The notes beneath the pieces were generated by a model. That model worked only from the letters and a program-made list of their open reading frames with translations. It had not been told where the DNA came from and made no database searches. Source: Fasciolopsis buskii (Eukaryota; Platyhelminthes; Trematoda; Plagiorchiida; Fasciolidae). Taken from it: 64,000 nucleotides of DNA. The position numbers and the translations under genes are program-made. This document shows positions 40,388 through 52,808 of the stretch, one piece after another. The stretch lies in the NCBI GenBank assembly GCA_008360955.1, contig LUCM01002879.1, forward strand, positions 111,818-175,817, in the 5' to 3' direction. Every line of letters starts with the position of its first letter. Position 1 is the stretch's first letter.

Positions 40388-42099
40388 GTAAGACCGGTAA
40401 AAATACACTTATGAAATAATGCTTTTGTTCAAAAAAAATCGAACACTTTGAACGTGCAGGTCTATTTTCTTAAATATGCTTTCTGTACTACTGCGAAGAA
40501 TCCTGTGAACTGGATGTTCCTAAGCCTATTCCAATCGGATATGATGCGAAAATACACATCTTAATTGCTGATAAATCATTTATACTAACCATACGTAGTT
40601 ACACTGTTCTATGAATCGGAGTTCATGCCTCGCCAAGATGTTCGGGTGATAATAGAAATCAATAATATAATCAACATAACTTGTTAAAATCTACTTCACT
40701 GATTGGTGCTAATCAACAACATATTCCCGGAGCATATTTAAGAAACGGACTTCATGGGTGGGTTGCATGTTTGTGAATCACAATGCAGAATTGCACCGGC
40801 TGTGCTTTGTCCGGTTCGAACCCTAGCTAAAGCACAATTCAGCGAAGGTAAGGTGTGGGCTGGTTTGCGAAGAAACTGGCTCTATGTCTCGACTTAGACT
40901 GTTCACCTTTGTGTTGACTGCAATAAAAACGGTGCCAGGCTTAACCAGATCTCCTCAAAAATCTAAACGAACGCCATTTTCGTTAGAATGATGACAACAA
41001 AAAAGTTGGTCCAGAATTTAATTCCATTATTCAATTGACCATTAATCCGAATAGGCCCCACTGCTGAGACGCGCCTTTCTCTTGATGTTGTTTTCTTCAT
41101 AATCAACGTCGGGTCTTTTATTCGTGAGACCTTAAAATAAGTTTGAAGTACACCACAAATGTCTCCCAGCATACCAGCAAGCAAAGTAGGTCGAAAGTCT
41201 AAAAATTAAAAATCTAAGTTCCATTCTCATGATTACTTCCTTACACCTGGTTAGTTAAGTTTCAGGCTAAAAATATCGAATTTTCACACTGCGATAAATC
41301 AGTCCTATGACATTCGGCAAAAGTGCTTGGTTGTGAATGCGCCTCTCTGTTCGACTCTTAAGTGTATTGCAAAAATAGCTCATCTCACATCGCAGATAGA
41401 ACTGGCAGTGGACAGACGACGAACGCTGTGACGTCTAGATGTGAATATTGGGAGTTCCAACTTCCCATTGCTTATGAACACGCATACTTTGTGGCGTCGA
41501 TGACAGGAAGTTAGAAAATAAACGAAGAATGACAAAAGGCAGGTTCTGGTGATCGTTCGCTTTACGCAAATAAACTGCCACCCAGAGAGTCGATGAACTG
41601 TTAATGCCTCAAAATTTTCATCATTACTACGTAGAGAGCAGTGTCTAACGAGCGATTTCTTTGAATAGTTGCGGTACCATATTGCATGTGTATGTTTCAG
41701 CTTGTGTAATGCGCGGCTGGGTGGGAAAACTAAAACACTATGATTATTTTCATGCAGATACTGTTATTTTGCAATTCCAAACCGACGATCTTTGTCCGAC
41801 AGTCGGAAGGTTAGACTCGAATGGGAAGGAAAAGACTTCGTTATTCTTCACTTTGATTGCCAAATCACCTTTTGTCCATAGATAGTCCGAATGAACCAAA
41901 TAAGATTGTGCTAGAATCATCTGCATTTAGTTAAGGTGTAAGTTCGTCCCATTTAAGATGCAACTTGATTGCGTTTTGTTGAAAGGCAGTGGTGCTTTTT
42001 CTGAAAGCAAAACCAAATGCGCGAGAAAAGCAGATTAGGCATATTTGCCGAAATTTGGTTAGTTTCCTTCTCTTTTAAAAAATCTCGAAGAAGACTTGA

Positions 42100-42880
42100 A
42101 TGTGTACTTGTTGGTATGACTGCATGATCGTTGTGCCCCGGGGGATCTTATGGATCCCAACTCGGTAGTCTAATTGCACCCACATGAGTCAGTCCACCGA
42201 TTAGAACTTCCAAACGTTTTTCCAATGTCCTTTACTGGCCACCTCAAACCACCTTCAAACCACTACCTGGGGCGCATAGCAGTTCATAAGGAGTGTAACA
42301 TGTTTCATTCACAATAATCGATTCTAATTCAATGGCTATTCCAAAGACTGGACCCTAGCAGCCAGTAGCTCACACCTAGCTTGTGAGTTACAAAATTCTC
42401 GTGTCATATTCTACCGATACTACGAAGACAAGGGTATCCAAATATCGAAAGCATTCGTGTCTCTTCTACCCTCAGAGGCCATATTCCGGAACTCTAGAAC
42501 AACATCGACCTCATTTTTGCTGCATGCACTCTACCTCTGATCGACAACCGAGTGTCTGAAATTTGTGAACCCCAGTCTAGCCATTTGCATGCGCGAACAC
42601 ACTTCCCCTGATATACGACAACCAGATAGGATAGGAGTAACTAATTCTGTCCATCCAAACCAATTGTTCTGCTGGAAGAACAAGCTTCGGGTTTGATCCA
42701 GTCCAATCAGGCAACATTTTACATTTCCACGATGAAAATATCCCAGGCATATCCAATCTATCGTACGGACGATCGAGAAAAGCATGCAACTTACTGGTAT
42801 CTTTATTCGGTAGCACAACATCGTCTGTATATTCTTAGTCAGACAGGTTTTGTCTGAGCGAATATCAGTACTACTACTAT
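42100..42880 (-). mobile_element. RTE-clade LINE relic, reverse transcriptase
   Basis: On the minus strand, from high to low coordinate, several frames together show the C-terminal half of an RTE polymerase. The catalytic loop is EYTDDVVL (Tyr-Thr-Asp-Asp at 42831-42820), followed by DTSKLHAFLDR, then KCKML, DWTGSNPKLVL and GEQL-like and YLGS-like strands. In another frame come MQMARLGFTNFRHS (canonical ARLAFTNLRH), then IWPLRVEETRMLSIF and CLRSVGRI near 42500-42420, and finally THVGAIRLPSWDP near 42170. Stops and at least three frame changes break it, so it is inactive although the YxDD pair survives. The 174-codon minus-strand frame 43055-42531 is mostly an alternative phase of this relic and is not a gene. 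Confidence 0.8.
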
Positions 42881-44442
42881 TACATGCGGATAAGTACTGA
42901 AAATAGTAGACTGCGCGAACATTTTGGCTACTTAATCTAGTTTCAAACAATTCTATTGTTTTCAGGTCATGCGAGGTCACCCGGTAAAACTGAAATATTT
43001 GATTGTTCATATAAGAAACAATTGCTGATCTTGTATTCAAAAACAATACATACATATATATATGTAAATCACATTTGTCGATTCCAAATAGATATGTTTG
43101 TTCATTTTTAATTTGTTAGTCTGATTAAAATTATTCTCAAACTCGTTAGATGGTTTTCTCCTTCAGGACAGTATTCAGTTTTCCCTCCATAAAGAGTGAA
43201 AATTGCTACGGAGGTTAACGACACACTCACTAAAAAGTGACGAAAAATTAATTAAGAGGGTCATTTGACAATACGTAATTGAGCGAGAAAAATTATCAGG
43301 ATTTGCTAGCCTCATACTTCTTCAGTTCACTAAAAAGTTTTTCTCCCTACCGAAACTGTCGTTGAGATTCATTGGTATGGGAACAAGCACTGCAAAATAG
43401 TAGAGTTCTAAATACAGAAAGTCGGTAAAACTTGATCTGGACTAAATAACGCTGAATAAATTAACTTTCGATCGTGCGAATACTTTTTTTTAACTGTAGC
43501 TAATCGCTTCCGGTTACGAATGACGATTGCGAGAAAGTGGCTACATCCAAATTGTGCTTGGTCGTCAATGGATGCAACGAATAGTATGCAGCAACCTAAT
43601 TATAATTCACTTCTCCGATACAAAATCATAGTGTTTGGTTTCATTTCGGATATCAACAGTTTTGATCAAATCGCATCCCCGAGGAATCATGCAACACAAA
43701 TAACGATGTACGTCGCAATAATGACATCTGTAAGGGAAATAAAATGTGGAAACTGTTCGCCTTCTATGTGGTTTTTCTTGCAACAACTTTACTGCATTTT
43801 GAAATGACCGACAGCTAGCCGGGTAGAAGCTGTCAGAAGATGAACCGATTGACCTAGGGATTTTAGAATTCGAACGCGGAAATCCTATGTGAAACCCCAA
43901 TGATGACGGTTAGAGTTACTTGACGACAAGGGATAGTGAAATTGTCTTATTCCCCCACTGGTTCTCAGGCATTTTTTCTACATCGCCAGTCTGCCAGCGA
44001 ATGACACCTCTGCGAAACTGTTTCTGCAGGGCAGCCTAGTGTGATTATACACTTAGTGAACCGATTTTTCAAGAACGAGACTTTACGAAGGACGAGGATC
44101 GATACTTTATTTGACATCCGGCATTGTGTAGCCATTCATTTGAATGAGGACTTGTGCAATTAGGTGGGCGGTGTGAAGGTTTTGTAAACTGAAAGCCATC
44201 TAAAGCAGACGCTTGCCCTAAAATGCTGCTAGAGATTGTCTGATTATTCATTCATAGTTTAAGAATCCCGCGTCAGAAAAATGTTTTTGACGTTTTCCGG
44301 TTCGTGTGTTATTTTGGAAAAATTTCAGACTTTTGGAAACTTTCATCGTCTTAGACATCTCACTTTGGTTTGTATTACTGCACTTACCTGAACAGCACTG
44401 GACAGATTAGTTTATTTTGCAATAGTCAAGAACGAGAAAGTC

Positions 44443-47400
44443 TCAGCTAGTTGTAATGAACGATGAATGATGGGTCGCCATCCACTGTGGCGCTTCGGAT
44501 AATGCAGTTGGCTCCTGAGAGGACTTTCTCCAGGTGGAATGGTACTTCCCAGAATCTGCATAATTTGGCTGGCAGGCCACTTGCCGGTCCCAAGGTCTGG
44601 AGCTATATAAAATCCCCTGGTCTAATGCGGTATTGAATTCCTTCTTATCATGGTAATCCTTTTTTCGTCTCTGCCCCTTTTGAAGATGAAGACGTGGGAG
44701 TTCATCTGTCCTCCTTATCGTACTACGAATTGGACTGATTAACTCTGACACGATCGTTCTGTAGTTGCTCATGATCGGGAGTCGCATGTCTGCTGGAGGT
44801 TGAATTTTCTGTACGAAGAAAATGTGGCGTTTGGTTCGTGGATGAACGTACCGAGGCAAGATACGCAAGCACACAGCGGCAGTTTTAAATCACATTCGAT
44901 TCCCCGTCCAACAAAAGTATTGAGAAGGCTGATAACGGCTGATAACGCGTTTCTCTGACGCTGGTAAGATGTGGTTCGTGTTTTGTCAACGTCCAATGAC
45001 CTGCACGCCTTATGCACAAGGGCACTCTGAAAATTCGCTCATTTACCTGGGTCTAGCCGCAGCGGTGCGCCTCACTCGCAGACCCATCGTTTTAGGATGG
45101 CGTCCGCTAAAGTTCCTGAATCCCCTGAGCTTAAGAGGGCAACCATGCTCCACCAGGTGAAATAATCAACAAGGACGAGTAGATAATTATTTCCCGGCAG
45201 TGTTTCCTGGAGTGGCCCAATCATATCCATTCCAACTAGTTCACTGAGAAATCCCGCTATCATGGACTGTTATGGGACAAGTCGAGTTCTGTTCGGGCTC
45301 TTAAAGCTAGGTACCATTCGCAAGTTTTACAGAAGTCCAGTATATCTTTGCACCGGTAAGGCCACAAGAATCGAGTCCGGATCGATTGTTCTCGTTTGTT
45401 TACCCCACATGGCCTAACTCAGTATACAACCCCGTTGATTGGATCATGTTCACCTTCGTCGAGTAGATTGTCCCAAAGCGAAACACTAAAACTCCGCCTA
45501 TGGTCGTTAGACGGTTCCAAAGGCTCCAGAGATGTTTAATCCATAGGCTACATTTAACGACTCGTGTGTGACCCGGCTTTTTGTGACCTTCAGCAAGCTT
45601 TGCGTATATTAATTTAGGGCTACCGTCACTCGACTGAACTGCACAACACTGCATCTTGGCATTTTCTTGAAAACCGACCTGTGCAGAATTCGCCACTGTG
45701 CATGACAGACCGTTCTCGTGGTTTCATATGGGACACCTGAACAAGGCGTTCGGGTTCGCGTGTCGGATTCCAGATCTGTACCCCATTCGGCAATCGAATT
45801 CTTGTCCTTGAAGATCTATGAAATTCTGCTCCCACATGAGTGCTTCGTGGTCATTACGGACGCGGGATCGATGTTTGATAAGATAATTTCGGAACCTCTT
45901 GGCAAAAGTTACCGGGAGAAGCATTTCATTCAAAAATGGTGCAGTAATTCCTCTCTCTTAGACAGGGTTCTACTTCTTTGAGCTATGGGAAGTTCTTTAT
46001 GGTCCCGGCCGACCTAAGACAATGCCCGTCCGATGGCGTTCTGGGTGGCATCTGGGTCTAGTATGAACTCTTCCGCTCCCTCGTTTTGATTTCGGGGAGA
46101 TACTGCAGGCGCTGAACACGGTCTAACCGCAGTTGACGTCTCGTATTCGTGGTCCCGAACAAACATATTAATTTTCTTCGGTAGCTCATTCACTGGGCAC
46201 ACCAACCTGGCGAAATTATTGACAAAACGGCGCTAGTTAGATGCCAATCCTAAAAAGCTCCTCAACTGGATTAAGTTTTGTACTGTCGACCACGCCTACA
46301 CTTATTCGCCTTTCGTAGATAGTTTGTGAGTCCGCATGGAACAGAGCATGGCTTAAGACGCTAACTTCTTTGAGGATGAATTTACATTTCGCCATCCTTA
46401 AATTCAGCCCTGCTCTCCTAACTCTTCCCAGGAACAGCTCTACATTATTCAGATTTTCTGACTCTTCTCCTGTAAATCGAAATTTCGGAAATTAAACCCC
46501 ATAGAACACGATTCATCAATTTTTAGAAGATGGCTGAGGCATTCGTCAGCCTAAACTGCATTATTTGTATAACCCTGTTGGAATAGTAAAAGCAAACTTT
46601 TCAAAATCCTCCTTGGCCAACTATGCTTGTCAATATCCTGACGCCAAGTCAAGTGTAGCAGAGAATCGGAAGTTTCCCAATGCGGCGAATATTTCATCTA
46701 CCGCTGGAAGCGGAAACGAATCCCGATGAGTGACTGAGTTCAGCTTTCTATAGTCTATACAAAGGTTTAAGCTACCATCCTTTTCCTTGGTTATAACCAT
46801 CGGGGCCTCCGACGCGGACTGAGATTCAATGATTACGTTATTTTTGAGCATGTCCACAATTACTGAGCAGACCTCGGCTTGGTAGTGTGTTGGTATTCTT
46901 CGGGGTGGCTGACCAATGGGATCGGTATCTCGAGTGTCGATTCGGTGCTTGACTGGTCCCGTTCTGCCCAGCTCATCCTCATACCACATGAATATGCCAG
47001 CGACTTTCCTAATCATATCTAGAAATGATTGTTTACCCTGGACGTTGTCGTTTTCACCTACCATTTGCCGGAAGAATTTTTCACTGTTTGAATCAGTTCA
47101 GGTGACAGGGTCACTTACGGGCATGTTGTTGCTGCCTAAGATCTGGTTTTGGTCTTTATTACAATAAACCTATGATAAAATCATGTTAAGTATCTTGCAC
47201 CATCGACGAAGGTCTGCTTTTTGGTAATGCCCTTCAACTCCCCCATCACACTGGCAACTCCTTCAGTGGTCAGTTTAAGGCCAATCGCTTTTCCCTACTT
47301 CTGCCGCTGCGACCGTCTTCTGCAGATCCGCGAACTTCTCTCTCAACAAGACTCGCCTAGCCACCCGGTTGATAACTCCCTCTACCAGCTGTTTCAGCAT

Positions 47401-47700
47401 CAGCCTCTCGATCTCGGAGTCACTCTTCTTGGCGTCCCCTCTCTCAGCCACTTGGCACATCTCACGGGCGTGCATCCGGCCAGCCTCGTTTCGACGCTAA
47501 GGCAGGCTACGGAGCTGTCTCCGATATTCAGCAGAGTTGTATGGTGCACCCAGCAGTTGTCTTATTCGTCTGAACACACTGTCCAGGTCGTTAACTTGGA
47601 TAGTATCGGCCTCGTCTACCATGTCATAGGCTTCCCGGGCGCGTGGCCCAATAAATAACATTGACTATCTGTTCCGCTAGGAACCACATGACAGCATCGG
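44443..47700 (-). mobile_element. Ty3/gypsy LTR retrotransposon relic, internally deleted
   Basis: On the minus strand the order is gag, RT, RNase H, integrase. Gag-like sequence (IERLMLKQLVEGV, 47475-47275) is followed within about 200 bp by the RT N-terminus (47064-46630) with LCIDYRKLNSVT, FPLPAVDEI and the first catalytic Asp in TLDLASGY. Next come a palm/thumb segment with LNNVELFLGRVRRAGLNL (about 46480-46340), the connection RRFVNNFARL (near 46220), RNase H-like LDPDATQNAIG (46090-46020), an integrase zinc-finger remnant with CKTCEWY (near 45330), and the integrase core GMDMIGPL and LVLVDYFT (45263-45072). Last come LDVDKTRTTSY (45017-44769) and a C-terminal module (44874-44443). Zinc knuckle, protease and the YxDD loop are missing, and many stops and shifts occur. 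LTRs were not recognised. It lies antisense in intron 2. Confidence 0.88.
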
Positions 47701-48719
47701 GCTTGACTTTTCCATCGGTTCTGATTACCTCCGATCACGAATACCTATGTTACGGTCAACACCAATCGATGCTATGAATTTGCCGATGGACAAGCAGTTA
47801 GAATTATGGATAGGTCTACGATGATCGACTCAGTCGATCCTTCGTTCGGCGGATGGCTGTCATCCGAGTTCTCTGAATTGGCCACTTTGATTGCCTTCGG
47901 TAGCATGATTTTTTTCACCGGTTTTCTCTGGTCGTGGCAACATACTTTAACAGGCAAAATCAAGGCAGTCTCAGCAGGAATAAGTTTATTCTAAATGGTA
48001 CATTGCAATTTAAATGATTACACAAATTAAACAACAAACGGCACAGTCTGTACCGATGCTTTTGCTATCCGCCAATTATCTGCATCACTCGTTTGCTCCT
48101 CAATTCGCGTTTTGATGTCTCTGACTGGAACAGAGAGAAAAAATGAAATAACTCATTGCTCTGTGACTTAGCACATTCACTAAGAACTCCCGCAACAACT
48201 TTTCTAAAAATGCTTTGAGGCTCCGAAGTTCATGATGTCACTCACATTTCACAAGAATATCCTTACTTATATTGAGTATTACTAGTTATTATATAACTTG
48301 AAAATTCTGAACAGAGAACCAGATATTTTAATCTAGGGGACATATTCTCTTGGAAGAGAGTAATTCTCAATGGTCGTGAAGGCCAGAGTTGGTCGCAAGT
48401 TAGGATCGTGGTTTCCATCAGGCGCTGATAATTAATCTTAGCTCTTAGATAACATGTTTCATAGCCAGACGCGTTGAGGATATCTATCTGACCATTCATG
48501 AAATATCAGAGACCTGAACACTCGGCAGGCTTGAATGTAAGACAAATAATGACTGCTCTATTAAGATTTTCGATGAGGTATAACATGGCGGTTTTGGCCT
48601 AGAATGAGTTTGTTTGCCTTTTAGATTTTTTAGAAAATTTTTAACGGATTTTATCAAGAAGGGAAAGATTCAAAAAATCATTTCCAGTTCTGTTGCTTCG
48701 TTTCTCAATCATCTATTAG

Positions 48720-49091
48720 ATGCACCCTATATTGAAAGCTTAACAGCCAGCCAAAACCCGTTGGCCGTGGGAAGCACAGTTCGTCTGACGTGCATTGTGG
48801 CCCCAACACCGACTGCACATCAATGGCTAGGACAGCATTCATGGGATGCGACCCGTGTGCGCCACTCTAAATTTGGGGACATCCAGTTCGCCTGGCACCG
48901 ACTGCGTCGAAGTAAAGGTGATACAAGGAGCAATCGTAGCCCGATTGTGAATCGGGTAGAACAACCGAATGCTTTTACTTCTGCTCTGGAATTACAAAAC
49001 ATGCAGTACGAAGAAGGCACAATTTTTGAATGCACAGCTGAGGACAGACGAGGCAGGCGAGCCGTACGGCAAATTCAGTTGGATGTTCATC
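48720..49091 (+). CDS. Ig receptor exon 3: Ig domain (124 codons)
   Basis: Acceptor CTCAATCATCTATTAG and donor GTAAGT (49092) bound a 372-nt exon in phase 1-1. The translation starts APYIESLTASQNPLAVG and has a textbook Ig fold. The B strand is STVRLTCIV, the C strand QFAWHRL with the core Trp, the E strand FTSALELQNM, and the F strand GTIFECTAED with the second Cys. The G strand RRAVRQIQLDV runs to the exon end. The C-E region contains a sequon-like NRS. Eighteen residues separate the Ser of the E strand from the F-strand Cys, the usual spacing. It joins in frame to exon 2 (shared codon GAT) and exon 4 (shared codon CAC). Confidence 0.88.
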
Positions 49092-50287
49092 GTAAGTAGT
49101 TGGTATCCAGTAGATGACTGGTTGTCTTTGTTGTGCAATGTATCTTGAGGGCTGGAATCCACTACAACTGAAATTCCCGGAATTATGCTTCCTCGTTATT
49201 TTGTATGATCTGGTGGTGTAATGAAAAAATGCTAGAGAATGAACAGCTGTTTTTTAAACCATTCATAATCTGCCTATATATTTCATCAAGAGAGCATGAG
49301 ACATGCTTAATATTGGTCAGTCGACCAACCTTTGATACCAGAGGTTAGAGGAACATCAGTGGACCATATTTTTGCCTTGAAAAGATAGGCATACTCAGCA
49401 GCTCTGCTCTACGCCATCTAGTACATAATATACATAAGGTCGATCCAAACTCAACGCAGTGTAGTGTGTAGAACTGCCAAATCTATTGATGACAAATGTA
49501 CTGAGCATCTCTGCTATCGCAGAAGCGAGTTGTATCGCTATACTAAACCTGACCTGTACAACTAAGCGCCCAACTCACACATTCCAACAACAATGGCCAA
49601 AGAAGAAAATGAAAGGAAAAATAGTCCAGAAAATCTCTTAACGTTGAAGTAGCTTGAATTAAGTTCGTCTCCAACATTACACACAACCCACTGCGTTCTA
49701 CTCAGCTTCAACCATCCAATAGTGATAAAGTGAGCATCCATTCAACTAGCATCAACACGGTCGTCTCAAAGACAACTCTAAATGCTTGCGTTCTTCATCA
49801 GTTGTGTGGCCCGGCATGAAAAAACGAGCGTAATGCAAACCTTGGTTCGTATTTGGACAGCCTGTTTTCAGTTCTGAGACCAGCAAATGATAGCCGGTAG
49901 AATTAGGACCACGTATTTTTTGGCCTGAAAAGAACGTAGTAAAAAATGGGCATGCGGTATAAGAGTGACGATAAGAAAAAAGCAAGACCCAGGAACCGGT
50001 GGTTTCTTGGTGAAATAGCGTAACACCTACCTCTTTCTATTCGTGCTAACATCAGCACAGTAGACAAAACAATGAGTTATCCGTACAGATAAAATAAAGT
50101 TGATCGAATTCCGATGCGGAAAAACGTCAAGTTCCAGGCACTATAGGGTCACCCTAATAGAAGTAGAATGCGATGCCCATTGAGGTGGCAATTATTTCAA
50201 GAAATTTATTTGCTAAATGTCGCTATAGTATTCTTTTACAATTCAAAAGGACGCCGCGTATCTCTGTGTGCATTCTTTTCTAACCAG
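49092..50287 (+). other. Intron 3 of the Ig receptor gene (1.2 kb)
   Basis: Begins GTAAGT and ends CATTCTTTTCTAACCAG. It contains no recognisable element. The antisense frame 49985-49752 has no family match. Confidence 0.8.
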
Positions 50288-50620
50288 ACACTCCGAAGTC
50301 GATTCGCATTGAGACCATCCCATCACACGAACAACCAGTTCAAGTCGGTACAAGTTGTCAAATTACGTGTACCGCAGAATCCGGCAATCCGGTGCCCACA
50401 TTTAATCTGTTACGTAAACGAGTAGGGCAATCAGAAGCTCATTTGATGGAGGATACCGCATTGAGTGGAACTAGATCAGGAGATGGAGAGAGAATCAGCC
50501 AGACATTTGCATTTCCCCTGATGGAACAAGATAATGGGGCTTCATTCTATTGTGAAATCATAACACATGGCGTGGTGCAAACTGTGGCTCGTTCGGACGG
50601 AAGGCAATTCAACGTTACAT
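50288..50620 (+). CDS. Ig receptor exon 4: Ig domain (111 codons)
   Basis: Acceptor CTTTTCTAACCAG and donor GTAAGT (50621) bound a 333-nt exon in phase 1-1. Motifs in order are IETIPSHEQPVQVG, B-strand SCQITCTAE, then SGNPVPTFNLLR where Phe stands in place of the usual core Trp. The E strand is ISQTFAFPLM and the F strand EQDNGASFYCEI (Asp-x-Gly-x-x-Tyr-x-Cys pattern relaxed to DNGASFYC), with the G strand ending FNVT. An additional Cys lies two residues before the B-strand Ile-Thr-Cys. The GNP-P motif suits a C2-set Ig domain in nephrin-like receptors. Confidence 0.88.
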
Positions 50621-51913
50621 GTAAGTCAACGTTTACATTGCTCCGTTTCAAGACTGACTTAAAAAGGTGCCACAAGGGAGTGCGAGGTTTTCAACAGAAG
50701 CTGAGAAAAAGAAATTCTGATGGCAGAACGAGCACCACAAATGATTTCAGTAGTATCTTGCTTGCGACAGTTCTGTTCCATTTTCGAATTTCGTTCGTAT
50801 GTCGAATAGCACACAAGGAAGTAGGAGTGATATTTAATAAATATAGAGCTCACTTCTGGTAACAGCCCAATTGAGATATGACAGATGGGCCTTTAACCAG
50901 TTGTTGTGTTTCATTCCTCCACCATGGCTGCAGACTTTTGATGTAACCTGGCAAATTATCATTTAAATATGATCATGTTTTTGAAGCCGATCTTGACCTG
51001 ATGCATTGGAGATTGGGAAACTGCCACGAAATTTGTGTTCCTGGAATCAGCATTCGATTTTCTTTCAGCATATTGATAATCCCAAATAATGGGATCTCTT
51101 TTTTCTCTCACTGTTTAGCTGTCCCAATACGGAAATATTTACTGCGTTCGTTTAAACTACAACGAAACTCAAACAGACCGGAGAAGCCATAATGTTATCT
51201 ATCGTTCTGAGGAAGGTTGGATGTTAACAGTTAGTCCAACCTGCTTAATAATCAGGCCCTGCCCATACCATATGAGTGCAGTTTGGCTTAAAACTGCCAT
51301 AATGAGCCCAAGTGAAACCTTCCATTCTGCAGATTTTTGACTACGAATTCCCAACAGATTTGTACTCGAGGTTAAAAACCGGATATTAATGCTCATAGAA
51401 TTAGAAATTTCGCATGTTTGAGTTAAATTTCCATGAATACATGTAACCGATTCCCACTTGACTTTTCATAAGCATTCAGGATACGAAAGCCAAAAAATAG
51501 TGAAGTTTTAATTTCCGTCCCTCGTATTTTCCTCTGTTCTAAATTCCAGAACGGATCAACCCACAAGTTCACCGTTTTTATCACTTTGACGGCAACTAAT
51601 TCACTTGAATTTTCACGTCAAACTTGTAAAATTTTGCAATCTATATTGAGACTTTACAATCTGGTTAATGCAACTTTTGTTGGTACCCTGGAATAGGATT
51701 CTCAAAAAGCAAGTTTATAGCTCGAACATCTTACCGTTTATGACTCTGCACCTAGTTTTACACCCGTAGTCTTTCAAGACGAACGGGGCTTCGAACAAAC
51801 CGCCGAATAGCACGAGAGAGTGGGATTAGGGAAAGTTAGATATTTTAATGAACGTGGTATGTTTCCTGTCGATCGCTTTTTTTTTCTCGTTCTCTGCATC
51901 CCTCACACCCACA

Positions 51914-51940
51914 CTCTCTCGCTCTCTCTCTCTCTCTCTG
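51914..51940. repeat. (CT)n microsatellite
   Basis: A CT dinucleotide run with one G interruption, visible directly. GA-rich sequence on the same strand (52603-52625) is a possible inverted partner about 700 bp away. Confidence 0.9.
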
Positions 51941-52787
51941 CTCGAACTGACGTTCACCCAGAAGAAGCCCTGTGCACACACAACATTCGATACTAACAGA
52001 TCTCGTTTTTCACACCATTTAGGGCATTTATGGCTGTTGTTGTCGGTTTCAGTATCATTTGGGGTAAAAAACTATTTTTTGCTTTTCGTTTTATCGGCAA
52101 CTGAAGTATTTTCGTCAAACACTTTTTCTCCATTGGCTTATGAATCGTGGTCTACATGAGGTTGACCATAAACAGTCTACCTGTAATCCCAACGTCACTG
52201 GTGCGCATCGTTTTTGTGAATGTTTCCGTGCATCTCCGCAAACGATTTCACCTAGCCTCCTTTGGTTCGGTATATGGAAATTATCCAACTGTTATAGGGT
52301 AGAGCAGTAATTATTTTTATTTGTACTATGTTCAGAAATGAGAGACAAGTATCTTCTGGTTTTAAAATATTTTTGAAGGCTTTCACAAGATTTTTCTTAT
52401 TTTCAACGTTTCCAACTGTTTTCACAGTTTGACTTTTATCTTGCTGGTTCCCAAAATTCGCTGAGCATTGAATATTTTTATCCAAGCAGTGGGCCGAATA
52501 ATCATAAAGTTTCGAAGAAAAATGCATTTGCTGGGAAGACCTGTTTGAGTTTGATGGTTTCCAGCATTTGGTTGTCGGTACGCGAAAACTAGTGACACAA
52601 AAGCGAGAGAGATAGAGAGAGCAAAGCATAGGGGGAGAGGACGAGAGAAGAAATTTCGAACCAGCAAGGAAATCAGCCTTGATGAATGATATTTATAAGC
52701 CATAATCAAACGTTTTGTGGAAAACGCCTCTGTAATCTGGAAAGCTTGTTTGATGTATTACTTCATCCCCCTCGCAAATGCTCTTAG

Positions 52788-52808
52788 TTCCGCATGGATT
52801 TGTTACAT
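52788..52808 (+). CDS. Possible 21-nt microexon within intron 4
   Basis: A pyrimidine-rich acceptor (CATCCCCCTCGCAAATGCTCTTAG) is followed after 21 nt by a perfect donor GTAAGT at 52809. In the phase of this gene (1-1) it would add seven codons including PHGFVT. The last bases GTTACAT|GTAAGT are identical to the end of exon 4. Any 21-nt exon would keep frame, and flatworms use microexons, but chance pairing of splice signals is quite possible. Confidence 0.15.

Larger units (their letters stand above)
40388..48719 (+). other. Intron 2 of the Ig receptor gene (8.3 kb) with antisense retroelements
   Basis: From donor GTAAGA at 40388 to acceptor CATCTATTAG ending at 48719. It holds an RTE relic (42100-42880) and a Ty3/gypsy relic (44443-47700), both antisense to the gene. 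Around 40740-40850 is a segment with the palindromic GGTTCGAACC (box B-like) that may be part of another old repeat. The remaining sequence shows nothing I can name. Confidence 0.75.

Noticed and set aside
42531..43055. Longest minus-strand open frame outside the Ig exons (174 codons) as a protein gene
   Set aside because: Adjacent frames over the same span carry RTE reverse-transcriptase landmarks (EYTDDVVL, DWTGSNPKLVL). This frame is mostly an off-phase reading of that relic.
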